A stretch of DNA of 64,000 nucleotides. Origin: Halomonas denitrificans (GTDB taxonomy: Bacteria; Pseudomonadota; Gammaproteobacteria; Xanthomonadales; Wenzhouxiangellaceae). Under the pieces are notes generated by a model. It was not told the origin of the DNA. It did no database searches and was given only the letters and a program-made list of their open reading frames with translations. This document shows, piece by piece, positions 24,388-33,620 of this stretch. The first letter of the stretch is position 1; each line of letters starts with the position of its first letter. The stretch covers positions 372,001-436,000 of the forward strand of contig JAHVKF010000003.1 of the NCBI GenBank assembly GCA_019800895.1, given 5' to 3'. The position numbers were made by a program, and so were the translations under genes.

Positions 24388-25725
24388 ATGCCTGATCCGG
24401 CGTCGGTCCGTCTCCGATTCGAAACGCCCGAGTTCGCGCCGGACAGCGGGCGACTCGCGCTTCGCTGGACCCTGGCCCTCGACGGACGGACGGTTCCGTT
24501 GGAGGAGCGCTTCGAGTTCGGGCCGCTGCCCGGTCCGGTCGCCGAGGAGCGACGGAACGCGGTTCGCGCCGCGATCGATGCCTTGCACTGGATCGCCGGC
24601 GTCAGTTACTGGAAGGTCGCCTGCCGCGGCGGAGTGGGCTTCGCCGACCGACGCCCCGACCCGCAGACGGCCGAGCTGCTGGAGGCGGTCTACCGCGACG
24701 GCCTGGCCGAACTGGCCTGGCGCAACGAGCTCGACGCCCCGTGGTGGCCCGACTTCGGGTCGGTCGCCTTCGACGGACCCTCTCCGGCGCCTGCGCCGCT
24801 GGGCTTGAGCGAACGCGCGCTGGTCCCGATGGGCGGCGGCAAGGACTCGCTGGTCGCGCTGGAGCGCTTGCGACGTTCGGGCGTTCCGATCGAAACGGTG
24901 CAGGTCGGTCAGGCCGAGTTGATCGGGCGCGTCGCCCGGCGGACCGGGCTGCCCCATCGCCGCATCGGACGACGGGTCGATCCGGCGCTGGCCGAACTCA
25001 ATGCGGCCGGGGCGATCAATGGCCACGTGCCGATTACCGCGATCAACGCCGCCGCGCTCGCCCTGGCCGCCGTGCTGTGGGATTTCCGCTACGTGGTCTT
25101 CGCCAACGAACGCTCGGCCGACGAGCCGACGCTCCGGGTCGGCGGTCGCTCGGTCAATCACCAGTGGGCCAAGAGCCTGGCCTTCGAGGCCGGCTTCGAC
25201 GACTGGATGCGGCGATCGGTCGCCGCCGATCTCCGCGTCTTCTCGATCCTTCGGCGCGAGCGCGAGCTGGCCGTGGTCCGCGAGTTCGCGAGTCTGAAGG
25301 ACTACCATGCGGTCTTCTCCAGCTGCAATCGGAACTTCCATCTCGACGGCGCGCGGACCGATCGCTGGTGCGGCCGCTGTCCGAAGTGCCTGTTCGTGTT
25401 CCTGGCCCTGGCGCCGTTCCTGTCCCCGGACGAGCTGCGCGCGATCTTCGGCGCCGACCTGCTGGCCGATTCCGGTCTCGTCGACGGGTTCGCGGAGCTG
25501 CTGGAACTGGACGGTCACCGGCCCTTCGAATGCGTCGGCGAGGCCAAGGAGGCCCGCGCCGCGGTCCTCGCCCTGGCCGGGAATCCGGTCTGGGCCGACC
25601 ACGAGGTGGTCCGGGCACTGGCGCCGAGGCTCGATCGCCGGCGCACGCCCTCGATCGAGGCATTGAGCGCGCCCGGCGGCACGCACCGCATCCCGGAGGC
25701 CTTCGATGCGCTGGCGCCTGGCTGA
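24388..25725 (+). CDS. murL: UDP-MurNAc-L-Ala-L-Glu epimerase (MurL)
   Basis: 445 residues. It resembles the Xanthomonas MurL protein that epimerises the terminal L-Glu of UDP-MurNAc-L-Ala-L-Glu to D-Glu, using ATP and Mg2+. Visible features: a PP-loop-like nucleotide motif MGGGKDSLVALERL (Gly149-Ser154), INGHVPITAINAAALALAA, VVFANERSADEPTLRVGGRSVNHQWAKSLAFEAGF, a CNRNF segment, and a RWCGRCPKCLFVFLALAPFL cysteine cluster. The decisive context is the overlapping MurD-like ligase gene (20-base overlap). Together they form the MurD2-MurL route to D-Glu in peptidoglycan, which bypasses glutamate racemase. Confidence 0.87.
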   Translation: MPDPASVRLRFETPEFAPDSGRLALRWTLALDGRTVPLEERFEFGPLPGPVAEERRNAVRAAIDALHWIAGVSYWKVACRGGVGFADRRPDPQTAELLEAVYRDGLAELAWRNELDAPWWPDFGSVAFDGPSPAPAPLGLSERALVPMGGGKDSLVALERLRRSGVPIETVQVGQAELIGRVARRTGLPHRRIGRRVDPALAELNAAGAINGHVPITAINAAALALAAVLWDFRYVVFANERSADEPTLRVGGRSVNHQWAKSLAFEAGFDDWMRRSVAADLRVFSILRRERELAVVREFASLKDYHAVFSSCNRNFHLDGARTDRWCGRCPKCLFVFLALAPFLSPDELRAIFGADLLADSGLVDGFAELLELDGHRPFECVGEAKEARAAVLALAGNPVWADHEVVRALAPRLDRRRTPSIEALSAPGGTHRIPEAFDALAPG

Positions 25726-27052
25726 TTTCACCGGTGCCCGGATCGCCCTGATCGGCTACGGCCGCGAGGGTCGGGCGGCCGAGCGCGCGCTGCTGGAGCG
25801 CGCCGATCCCCTGGAGCTGCACGTGTTCGCCGAGCGGCCGCCGGAGCACGAGCCGAGGTCGGCGACGACCGTGGCCGAGCTCGCCGTCGATCCCGACCGC
25901 TTCGACCTGGTGCTGCGCTCGCCCGGCGTGCCCCCCCATCACCCGGGCCTGGCGCGCTGCCGCCAGGCGGGCCTGCCGATGTCGACCTCCTCGTCGATCT
26001 GGTTCGCCGAGCGCCCGGACGCGCGCGTCGTCGCGGTGACCGGCAGCAAGGGCAAGAGCACGACCAGCTCGCTGCTCGCCCACCTGGCCCGCGAGGCCGG
26101 GTTCCGGACCGAACTGGCCGGGAACATCGGCCGGCCGCTGCTCGACCTGATCGACGTTGAAGCCGACGTGTTCGTGGTCGAGCTTTCCAGCTACCAGCTC
26201 GTCGACCTGGTCGGTGCGCCGTCGGTCGGTGCCGTCACCCGGCTGTTTCCGGAGCACGTCGACTGGCACGGTTCCGTCGAGGCCTACTACGGGGCCAAGC
26301 TCCGCCTGGCCGACCTGCTCCAGGGCCGGCCGCTGTGGTTCAACGCGAGTGACCCGATCCTCGGCGATCGGCTGGGCGGTATCGACCATGCCCGACCGGC
26401 CAATGTCGCGTCCGCCGCGTCGGGCAGCCTGCACGCGGCCGAGGACGGCCTGTATGTCGGCGAGCGCAGGGTCTTCGCGCGGTCGGACTGGACGCTGCCC
26501 GGCCGCCACAACCTCGACAACCTGGTGCTGGCGGTCGAACTGGCCGGCTCGCTGGGGATCGATCGCGAGCAGGCCCTTGTGGCGGCACGCGGCTTCCGGG
26601 GTCTGGCCCACCGGCTGGAGTCGCTGGGCAGGATCGACGGCGTGGAGTTCGTCAACGATTCCATCTCGACGACGCCGCACGCGACCCTCGCCGCGCTCCG
26701 GGCCGATCCGCGCCCGGCCGTGCTGATCGTCGGCGGCCAGCAGCGCGGCGCCGACTGGGACGCGCTGGTCGACGCCGGCATCCGGCTGAAGGGCCTGGTC
26801 GCGCTACCCGAAACGGGGGGCGATGCCGCGCGTGCACTGATCGAAGGAGGACTCGTCGCGACCGACCGCGTTCGCCGGGTGGAGGGCCTGGACGCGGGCG
26901 TGCGCGAAGCGGCGGCCCTGGCCGAACCCGGCGATCGCGTGCTGTTTTCGCCCGGGGGACCCAGCTTTCATCGGTTCCGCGACTTCGAGGCGCGGGGAGA
27001 GGCCTTCCGCGTGGCGGTGCGTTCGCTCGCGCTCCGGCGACCGGCCGGCTAG
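25706..27052 (+). CDS. murD2: UDP-N-acetylmuramoyl-L-alanine--L-glutamate ligase (MurD2)
   Basis: 448 residues with Mur ligase architecture: an N-terminal Rossmann-like UDP-binding domain (ARIALIGYGREGRAAERALL), an ATP P-loop TGSKGKST at residues 112-119, FVVELSSYQL with the Mg-binding Glu, FPEHVDWHGSVEAYYGAKLRL, GRHNLDNLVLAVEL, and a C-terminal domain with LESLGRIDGVEFVNDSISTTPHATLAAL and LFSPGGPSFHRFRDFEARGEAF. It is MurD-like, but its pairing with MurL indicates the L-Glu-adding MurD2 variant. A canonical D-Glu MurD would be expected in the dcw cluster, which is not in this window. The start overlaps the murL end. Confidence 0.87.
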   Translation: MRWRLADFTGARIALIGYGREGRAAERALLERADPLELHVFAERPPEHEPRSATTVAELAVDPDRFDLVLRSPGVPPHHPGLARCRQAGLPMSTSSSIWFAERPDARVVAVTGSKGKSTTSSLLAHLAREAGFRTELAGNIGRPLLDLIDVEADVFVVELSSYQLVDLVGAPSVGAVTRLFPEHVDWHGSVEAYYGAKLRLADLLQGRPLWFNASDPILGDRLGGIDHARPANVASAASGSLHAAEDGLYVGERRVFARSDWTLPGRHNLDNLVLAVELAGSLGIDREQALVAARGFRGLAHRLESLGRIDGVEFVNDSISTTPHATLAALRADPRPAVLIVGGQQRGADWDALVDAGIRLKGLVALPETGGDAARALIEGGLVATDRVRRVEGLDAGVREAAALAEPGDRVLFSPGGPSFHRFRDFEARGEAFRVAVRSLALRRPAG

Positions 27053-27121
27053 ATTCCGTGCGCCGGCGACGGGGCCGGGCAACGCTGTTCAGCGGACGAG
27101 AGGGCCGGTCGGGTTCCGGGG

Positions 27122-28120
27122 CTACAGCGAACGATCGACGGCGAAGCGGGCGAGGATGGCCAGCGCGTCGCGCTCGGCCGAGGGCGGAAGGGTTTCGACC
27201 GCTTCGACGGCCTGGTCGGAAAACGCCTGGGCGCGGGCGATCGACTCGTCCAGCGCACCGGTCCGGCGCAGGATTTCGCGAACCCGCTCGAGGTCTTCGG
27301 TGCCGCCGCTCTGAATGACCGAGGTGAGGAACGCTCGGTCGTCGGCATCGGCGGCCCGCAGCGCGAGAATCAGCGGAAGCGTGACCTTGCCCTCGGCCAG
27401 GTCGTCGCCGAGGTTCTTGCCCAGGGAGCCGTCCTGGCCGGAGTAGTCGAGCCAGTCGTCGGTGATCTGGAACGCCTGGCCCAGGGCAAACCCGTACTGG
27501 GCCAGCGACTCCTCGATCGCCTCGTCGCTGCCGCTGATGACGGCTCCGAGCCGCGCGGCCGCGGCGAACAGGCAGGCGGTCTTGTCGCCGATCACGCGCA
27601 TGTACCCGGACTCGTCGAGTTCCGCATCGCCGAGCTGCATCAGCTGCAGGACCTCGCCGGCTGCGATCGTGTTCGTCGTGTCGGCGAGGATCGACATCAC
27701 ACGCGGAGACTCCAGCTCGACCATCAACTGGAAACTGCGGGAATACAGGTAGTCGCCGACCAGAACGGAGGCCGCGTTGCCCCAGACCGTGTGGGCCGCC
27801 TTCTGGCCGCGGCGGCGATCCGATTCGTCGACCACGTCGTCGTGCAGCAGGGTCGCGGTGTGGATGAACTCGATCACCGCGGCCAGCTGGATGTGCCGGT
27901 CCTGGTCGTGGCCGCAGGCGCGCGCCGCGAGCAGGTGGACCAGCGGGCGCAATCGCTTGCCGCCGGCGCCGATGATGTATTCGGCGACCTGGTTGACAAG
28001 GGCCACGTCCGACCGGAGTCGCTCCCGGATCAGCCGGTCCATGGCAGCACGATCGGTGGCGGTGCGGTCCATGACCGCATCGACCGATCGGGCGTCGGGA
28101 ATCGGGCGTGCGTGGCTCAT
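27122..28120 (-). CDS. ispB: octaprenyl-diphosphate synthase (long-chain trans-prenyltransferase)
   Basis: 332 residues from the ATG at 28120. It has the first Asp-rich motif DDVVD at residues 94-98 (TATLLHDDVVDESDRRRG), GKRLRPLVHLLAARA, FQLMVELESPRVMSILADTTNTIAAGEVLQLM, and the second motif FQITDDWLDYSG with KNLGDDLAEGKVTLPLILAL. It makes the polyprenyl side chain of ubiquinone. Exact chain length cannot be read from sequence, though Ala-rich residues before the first Asp motif fit a long-chain product. It is divergent from ssb. Confidence 0.94.
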   Translation of the reverse strand: MSHARPIPDARSVDAVMDRTATDRAAMDRLIRERLRSDVALVNQVAEYIIGAGGKRLRPLVHLLAARACGHDQDRHIQLAAVIEFIHTATLLHDDVVDESDRRRGQKAAHTVWGNAASVLVGDYLYSRSFQLMVELESPRVMSILADTTNTIAAGEVLQLMQLGDAELDESGYMRVIGDKTACLFAAAARLGAVISGSDEAIEESLAQYGFALGQAFQITDDWLDYSGQDGSLGKNLGDDLAEGKVTLPLILALRAADADDRAFLTSVIQSGGTEDLERVREILRRTGALDESIARAQAFSDQAVEAVETLPPSAERDALAILARFAVDRSL

Positions 28121-28127
28121 CCGACCG

Positions 28128-28133
28128 ATTATA
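28128..28133 (-). promoter_or_regulatory. -10 element (TATAAT) seven bases before the ispB ATG
   Basis: A perfect TATAAT on the minus strand is followed by CGGTCGG and the ATG at 28120. A start site six to eight bases downstream would fall on the initiation codon, so ispB may be translated from a leaderless mRNA. No good -35 element is visible. Confidence 0.45.
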
Positions 28134-28254
28134 CGGCCGCTGGCGCGGACAACGTGCAAGCGCGCCGCCGCGCGCCTCGATCGGCGCCGGACTCCGATCG
28201 GCCCCGTGCTAGACTCGTCGGCCGTTTCCGACAACTTCCAAGGCACACGATTTC

Positions 28255-28722
28255 ATGGCGCGCGGAATCAACAAAGTCATCCTGATCGGCAATCTCGGCG
28301 CGGATCCCGAGGTTCGCTACACCCAGTCCAACACGGCCGTCTGCAACCTGCGCCTGGCCACCAGCGAGTCTTGGCGCGACAAGCAGACCGGCGAGCAGCG
28401 CGAGAACACCGAATGGCACAACGTGGTGCTGTTCGCGCGGCTCGGCGAGATCGCCGGCGAATACCTCCGCAAGGGCTCCAAGGTCTACATCGAGGGCCGA
28501 TTGCAGACGCGCAAGTGGCAGGACCAGAGCGGAAACGACCGCTGGACCACGGAAATCGTCGCCAATGAAATGCAGATGCTCGATGGCCGCAGCGACGCGC
28601 CGATGGGCGACTCCGCGGGCGGCTACGGCGGGCAGCAACGGTCGCGGCCCGCGCCGCGGAACGCGCCGTCGCAGCAGCAGGCCCCGGCCGCCGACGACAT
28701 GGACGACGACATCCCGTTCTGA
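28255..28722 (+). CDS. ssb: single-stranded DNA-binding protein
   Basis: 155 residues: an OB-fold domain ([93 protein letters not shown], residues 1-105), a flexible Gly/Gln/Arg/Pro linker, and the acidic C-terminal tip DMDDDIPF that recruits replication and repair partners. It coats ssDNA as a tetramer. The start ATG and length are typical. Confidence 0.98.
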   Translation: MARGINKVILIGNLGADPEVRYTQSNTAVCNLRLATSESWRDKQTGEQRENTEWHNVVLFARLGEIAGEYLRKGSKVYIEGRLQTRKWQDQSGNDRWTTEIVANEMQMLDGRSDAPMGDSAGGYGGQQRSRPAPRNAPSQQQAPAADDMDDDIPF

Positions 28723-28779
28723 CGCCCGAGGCGCGCGCTGCGCTGCTGCCCCGGACCGTCGACGACATCGGACGCTGAC

Positions 28780-29880
28780 ATGGACACCCTGCTGGTTACC
28801 GGCGGCGCCGGCTTCATCGGCGCGAACTTCATCCATCACGTGCTCGCCGGAAACCGCTGGCGGGTCGTCAATCTCGATTGCCTGACCTATGCCGGCAACG
28901 TCGATTCGCTGGCCGGACTCGACGCCGGGCGCCATCGCCTGTTCCGGGCCGACATCGCCGATGGGCCCGCGGTCCGGCGCCTGCTCGCCGAGGAGCGGCC
29001 GGCGGCGTTGGTGCACTTCGCCGCGGAGAGTCACGTCGATCGCTCGATCGACGACCCGGGTGCGTTCATCCGTACCAACGTGGTCGGCACCCAGGTCCTG
29101 CTCGACGCGGCCCTGGACTACTGGCGCGAGGGCCATCCGGACTTCCGTTTCGTGCACGTCTCGACCGACGAGGTCTACGGCGATCTCGGGCCCGACGACC
29201 CGCCCTTCAGCGAGACCACGCCCTACCGGCCCAGTTCGCCCTACGCGGCCAGCAAGGCGGCGTCGGACCACCTGGTTCGGGCGTGGCACCGGACCTTCGG
29301 GCTGCCGGCCTCGATCACGAACTGCTCGAACAACTACGGCCCCCGCCAGTTCCCCGAGAAGCTGATTCCGCTGATGCTGCTCAATGCGCTCGAAGGGCGC
29401 GAGTTGCCCGTCTACGGCGACGGCCAGCAGCGTCGCGACTGGCTGTACGTCGAGGACCACTGCCGGGCGATCGAGCGGGTGCTGAAGCACGGTCGGCCGG
29501 GCCGGACCTACAACGTCGGCGGCAACGCGGAGCGCAGCAATCTCGACGTGGTGCACGCGCTCTGCGATCTGATCGACCGGCGACGCCCGGGCAACCGGCC
29601 CCGGCGCGAGCTGATCCGCTTCGTCGACGATCGCCCGGGCCACGACCGTCGCTATGCGATCGACGCGACCCGAATCTCCGACGAACTCGACTGGCAGCCC
29701 GAGGTCGATTTCGAGACCGGCCTGGCCCGGACCGTCGACTGGTACCTGGACAACGAGGCGTGGTGGCAGCGCATTCGCAGCGGTGCGTACCGTGACTCCG
29801 CAGGCGATTCGGCGGCTGATCCGGAGCGTGACGGCTACGGCGGCGAGCGGCTGGGCACGGCCGGCGGAGCCGGAGCATGA
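28780..29880 (+). CDS. rmlB: dTDP-glucose 4,6-dehydratase
   Basis: 366 residues, extended SDR fold. NAD-binding [15 protein letters not shown] at the N-terminus, [55 protein letters not shown] with the Asp-Glu/Tyr-x3-Lys catalytic set, [23 protein letters not shown], and DWLYVEDHC. It makes dTDP-4-keto-6-deoxyglucose from dTDP-glucose. First gene of an rmlB-A-C-D operon; its stop overlaps the rmlA start by four bases (ATGA). The C-terminal 30 residues are a low-complexity extension. Confidence 0.97.
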   Translation: MDTLLVTGGAGFIGANFIHHVLAGNRWRVVNLDCLTYAGNVDSLAGLDAGRHRLFRADIADGPAVRRLLAEERPAALVHFAAESHVDRSIDDPGAFIRTNVVGTQVLLDAALDYWREGHPDFRFVHVSTDEVYGDLGPDDPPFSETTPYRPSSPYAASKAASDHLVRAWHRTFGLPASITNCSNNYGPRQFPEKLIPLMLLNALEGRELPVYGDGQQRRDWLYVEDHCRAIERVLKHGRPGRTYNVGGNAERSNLDVVHALCDLIDRRRPGNRPRRELIRFVDDRPGHDRRYAIDATRISDELDWQPEVDFETGLARTVDWYLDNEAWWQRIRSGAYRDSAGDSAADPERDGYGGERLGTAGGAGA

Positions 29881-30761
29881 ACCGCAAGGGCCTGATCCTG
29901 GCCGGCGGCGCCGGCTCGCGCCTCTATCCGCTGACCCGGGTCGTGAGCAAGCAGCTGCTGCCGGTCTACGACAAGCCGATGATCTACTACCCGCTCTCTA
30001 CGCTGATGCAGGCCGGCATCCGCGAGATCCTGCTGATCACCACGCCCCACGAGCAGGCCCTGTTCCAGCGCCTGCTCGGCGACGGGTCGCACTGGGGGAT
30101 CGACGTGCGCTACGCGGTGCAGGACGAGCCCCGCGGCCTGGCCGACGCCTACCGGGTCGGTGCCGACTTCGTCGGCGAGCGTCCCTCCTGCCTGATCCTC
30201 GGCGACAACATCTTCCACGGCGGCGGCATGCGCGAGCTGCTCGCTCGCGCCCAGCAGCGCGAGTCCGGCGCCACCGTGTTCGGTTACGCGGTCCGCGACC
30301 CCGAACGCTACGGCGTGGTGGAGATGGACGACGAGGGCCGGGTCCTGTCTCTGGAAGAGAAACCGGCCCGGCCGAAATCGAACTACGCGGTGACCGGCCT
30401 GTATTTCTACGACGGCCAGGCCGTCGAACGGGCGGCGGCGCTCGAGCCCTCTGCGCGAGGCGAACTGGAGATCACCGACCTCAACCGTCTCTACCTCGAC
30501 GCAGGCGAGCTCGTCGTCGAGCGGATGGGGCGGGGATACGCCTGGCTGGATACCGGCACGCACGAGTCTCTGCAGCAGGCCGCCAGCTACATCGAAACGC
30601 TGGAGTCGCGCCAGGGCCTGCGGGTGGCCTGTCCGGAAGAGATCGCCTACCGCCAGGGCTGGATCGACCGCGCCCGCCTGCTGGAACTCGCCGAGCCGCT
30701 GGTGTCCTCGGGTTACGGTGATTACCTGCGTCGAGTGGCCGATACCCGGTCCGACTGGTGA
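29877..30761 (+). CDS. rmlA: glucose-1-phosphate thymidylyltransferase
   Basis: 294 residues. Nucleotidyltransferase motif [45 protein letters not shown], then [67 protein letters not shown] and [16 protein letters not shown]. It activates glucose-1-phosphate to dTDP-glucose and is usually feedback-inhibited by dTDP-rhamnose. Overlaps both neighbours by four bases. Confidence 0.97.
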   Translation: MNRKGLILAGGAGSRLYPLTRVVSKQLLPVYDKPMIYYPLSTLMQAGIREILLITTPHEQALFQRLLGDGSHWGIDVRYAVQDEPRGLADAYRVGADFVGERPSCLILGDNIFHGGGMRELLARAQQRESGATVFGYAVRDPERYGVVEMDDEGRVLSLEEKPARPKSNYAVTGLYFYDGQAVERAAALEPSARGELEITDLNRLYLDAGELVVERMGRGYAWLDTGTHESLQQAASYIETLESRQGLRVACPEEIAYRQGWIDRARLLELAEPLVSSGYGDYLRRVADTRSDW

Positions 30762-31318
30762 AGGTTCACGCCACCTCGCTGCCGGGCGTGTCGCGGATCG
30801 AACCAGACGTGTTCGGCGACGAGCGCGGCTGGTTCTTCGAAACGTGGCGGGCCGAGCGATTCGCCGAGCACGGGCTCCCGGAGCAGTTCTGCCAGGCCAA
30901 CACGAGCCGCAGTGCGCGCGGCGTGCTGCGCGGGCTGCACTACCAGTGGCCGGAGCCGCAGGGCAAGCTGGTCTGGGTGACCGAGGGCCGGGTCCTCGAC
31001 GTCGCCGTCGACCTGAGGACAGACTCGCCGCACTTCCGGCACTGGGTCGCGGTCGAACTGTCGGCCGCGAATCACCAGCAACTGTGGATTCCCGAAGGCT
31101 TCGCTCACGGTTTTCAGGTGCTGTCGGAGCACGCGACGTTCAGCTATCTGTGTACACGCCCGTACCGCCCGGAATATGATGCATCGATCGCGTGGAACGA
31201 CCCGGCAATCGGCGTCGAGTGGCCGCTCGAGCCTTCGTCGCTGTCGGGCAAGGATTCGAATGCACCTCGCCTCGACGAGGTCGCGTCTGAGGAGTTGCCG
31301 AAATGCGAATACTGCTGA
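30758..31318 (+). CDS. rmlC: dTDP-4-dehydrorhamnose 3,5-epimerase
   Basis: 186 residues, cupin fold. GTG start (30758) overlapping the rmlA stop as GTGA. Signatures: [43 protein letters not shown] (catalytic His region), [44 protein letters not shown], and [14 protein letters not shown]. Third step of rhamnose synthesis. Its last 16 bases overlap rmlD. Confidence 0.96.
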   Translation: MKVHATSLPGVSRIEPDVFGDERGWFFETWRAERFAEHGLPEQFCQANTSRSARGVLRGLHYQWPEPQGKLVWVTEGRVLDVAVDLRTDSPHFRHWVAVELSAANHQQLWIPEGFAHGFQVLSEHATFSYLCTRPYRPEYDASIAWNDPAIGVEWPLEPSSLSGKDSNAPRLDEVASEELPKCEYC

Positions 31319-32199
31319 CCGGAGCCGCCGGCCAACTCGGCCGCCACCTGGCGCCACGCCTGGGCGAGCTCGGCGAGGTCGTCACCACCGATCTCCAGAG
31401 CGGGGACTTCCGCTGCGACCTGTCGGACCGGAGGCTGCTCGACAAGGCGCTCGGCCGGGTTCGTCCCGACCTGATCGTCAATCCCGCGGCGTGGACCGCG
31501 GTCGACCGGGCCGAGGACGAACCCGACATGGCGCTGAAGCTCAACCGGGACCTGCCCGGATGGTTGGGCGCCTGGGCCGCGGAGCGCTCCGTGCCGCTGG
31601 TCCACTTCTCCACGGATTACGTCTTCTCCGGCGCCCGGGATACCGGCTGGAAAGAGGACGATGCGCCCGCACCCCAGAGCGTCTACGGCCGGTCGAAGCT
31701 CGAGGGCGAGCTGGCCATCGAGGCCTCGGGCGCCAATGCCCTGATCGTCCGCACCGCCTGGCTGTACAGCCACTTCCCCGGGAATTTCCTGTCCGCGATC
31801 CTGACCCGGGCCGAGCGCGGTGAAAAGCTCACCGTGGTGTCCGATCAGGTCGGGTCGCCGACCTGGGCCGGTCATCTCGCCGATGCCGTGGTCGAACTGC
31901 TCCGTCGCCGGGGCGAGTTGGGCAGCGGTGTGACGCGGATGCACTTCGCCGGCAACGGCACCATGTCCTGGCACGCGTTCGCCGAACTTGCCGTTGCCCG
32001 CGCCGCGAAGCACGGCGTGATTCCGGCGCCGGTCGCGGTCGAGCCGATCGCCAGTGCGCGATGGCCGCAGAAGGCGCGGCGACCGGCCTGGTCGGTGCTG
32101 GACTGCAGCCGCTTCGAGGCCTTCACAGGTCGCCCGGTGCCGAGCGTCGAGGACGGTCTGACGGGCTGCCTGGAGATGTGGAAGGAGGCCAGTTCATGA
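31303..32199 (+). CDS. rmlD: dTDP-4-dehydrorhamnose reductase
   Basis: 298 residues, SDR fold. [20 protein letters not shown] (NADPH loop), NPAAWTAVDRAEDE, VHFSTDYVFSGARDTGWKEDDAPAPQSVYGRSKLEGE (Thr/Tyr-x3-Lys), RTAWLYSHFPGNF, SDQVGSPTWAGHLADA and a C-terminal RPAWSVLDCSRFEAFTG. It completes dTDP-L-rhamnose for LPS O-antigen or exopolysaccharide. Its stop overlaps the manC start (ATGA). Confidence 0.97.
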   Translation: MRILLTGAAGQLGRHLAPRLGELGEVVTTDLQSGDFRCDLSDRRLLDKALGRVRPDLIVNPAAWTAVDRAEDEPDMALKLNRDLPGWLGAWAAERSVPLVHFSTDYVFSGARDTGWKEDDAPAPQSVYGRSKLEGELAIEASGANALIVRTAWLYSHFPGNFLSAILTRAERGEKLTVVSDQVGSPTWAGHLADAVVELLRRRGELGSGVTRMHFAGNGTMSWHAFAELAVARAAKHGVIPAPVAVEPIASARWPQKARRPAWSVLDCSRFEAFTGRPVPSVEDGLTGCLEMWKEASS

Positions 32200-33620
32200 C
32201 CCACCCGCTGATCCCCGTCATCCTGTCCGGCGGCGCCGGAACGCGCCTGTGGCCGGTTTCGCGCAAGGCCCACCCGAAGCCCTTCATGCGCCTGGCCGAC
32301 GGCCAGACCCTCGCTGCGACCACGGTCCGACGTGCTTTGCGCGCGGTCGACGGCACGGAAACCCTGACCGTGACCGCGCGCGATCATTTCTTCCTGACCC
32401 GCGACATCTACCGCGAGTCGGAGCCGGATGCGACCCATCACTTCCTGCTTGAGCCCGCCGGCCGCAACACCGCCGCGGCGATCGCCGCGGCCGCGCTCTG
32501 GGTCCGCGATCGGCACGGCGACAAGGCGCGCCTGCTGGTGCTGCCCGCCGACCACCTGGTGCGCGACCGCGATGCCTTCGAGGCCGCGGTGACGAAGGCC
32601 GATGCGCTGGCCGAGGATGGCTGGCTGGTCTGCCTCGGAGTCCAGCCGACCCACGCCGAGACCGGATTCGGCTACATCCGGGCCGGGCAGGACATCGCAG
32701 GGCTCGGACAGCAGATCGAGGCCTTCGTCGAGAAGCCGGACGGCGAGACCGCCCAGCGCTACTTCGAGAGCGGCCGCTATCTCTGGAACGCCGGGATGTT
32801 CGTGTTCCGCGCCGACGCCATCCTGGCGGCGCTGCGCGAACAGGCGCCGGACATCCTCGCCGCGGTCGAGGCGACCTGGGCCGAGACCGACCGGGATCGC
32901 GAGCCCGTCGAACTCGACGCCGATCGCTTCGCCGCCGTGAGAAGCGACTCGATCGACTTCGCGGTGATGGAGAAGGCGCCGAAGCGGGCGGTCGTGCCGA
33001 TGAGCTGCGGCTGGAGCGACATCGGATCGTGGCAGGCGATCAGCGAACTGTACGAGACCGACGGTTCAGGCAACCAGATCCAGGGCCATGCGGTGCTGGT
33101 CGATGCGCGCAACACCTTCGTACAGGGTGAAGAGCGACTGGTCGCGGCCGTCGGCGTCGACGACCTGGTCATCGTCGACACGCCCGATGCGGTGCTGGTT
33201 GCCCGGCGGGGCCGCGCCCAGGAAGTCAAGTCGGTGGTCGAGGAGCTGACCCGCCGGGACCACGAGTCGGCGGTCTACCACCGTACCGTGCATCGCCCCT
33301 GGGGTCGCTTCACGGTGCTGGAGGATGCCGAGGACTGCAAGGTCAAGCGGCTGGTGGTCAAGCCGGGCGGGGTCCTCTCGCTGCAGCGCCACGAGCACCG
33401 CAGCGAGCACTGGACCGTGGTGTCGGGAACGGCGAGCGTTCGCGTCGGCGACCAGGAGATGGAGCTCGGCCCGAACCACACGGTGGAGATCCCGGCCGGT
33501 TCGCTGCACCGGCTCGAGAACCGCGGTCGCGCCGACGTGCACATCATCGAAGTCCAGACCGGCAGCTACTTCGGCGAGGACGACATCGAACGGCTGGAGG
33601 ACGTCTATGGGCGGGCGTGA
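32196..33620 (+). CDS. manC: bifunctional mannose-1-phosphate guanylyltransferase / mannose-6-phosphate isomerase
   Basis: 474 residues from the ATG at 32196. The N-terminal GDP-mannose pyrophosphorylase has IPVILSGGAGTRLWPVSRKAHPKPFM, LLEPAGRNTAAAIAAAAL, FVEKPD, YLWNAGMFVFRA and SCGWSDIGSW. The C-terminal type II phosphomannose isomerase cupin (from about 350) has VHRPWGRFTVLEDAEDCKVKRLVVKPGGVLSLQRHEHRSEHWTVVSGTA and IPAGSLHRLENRG. Like XanB/AlgA it feeds both ends of the mannose pathway to GDP-mannose. Placement after rmlD matches Xanthomonas LPS/xanthan loci. Its 3' end overlaps the next gene by 14 bases. Confidence 0.96.
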   Translation: MTHPLIPVILSGGAGTRLWPVSRKAHPKPFMRLADGQTLAATTVRRALRAVDGTETLTVTARDHFFLTRDIYRESEPDATHHFLLEPAGRNTAAAIAAAALWVRDRHGDKARLLVLPADHLVRDRDAFEAAVTKADALAEDGWLVCLGVQPTHAETGFGYIRAGQDIAGLGQQIEAFVEKPDGETAQRYFESGRYLWNAGMFVFRADAILAALREQAPDILAAVEATWAETDRDREPVELDADRFAAVRSDSIDFAVMEKAPKRAVVPMSCGWSDIGSWQAISELYETDGSGNQIQGHAVLVDARNTFVQGEERLVAAVGVDDLVIVDTPDAVLVARRGRAQEVKSVVEELTRRDHESAVYHRTVHRPWGRFTVLEDAEDCKVKRLVVKPGGVLSLQRHEHRSEHWTVVSGTASVRVGDQEMELGPNHTVEIPAGSLHRLENRGRADVHIIEVQTGSYFGEDDIERLEDVYGRA

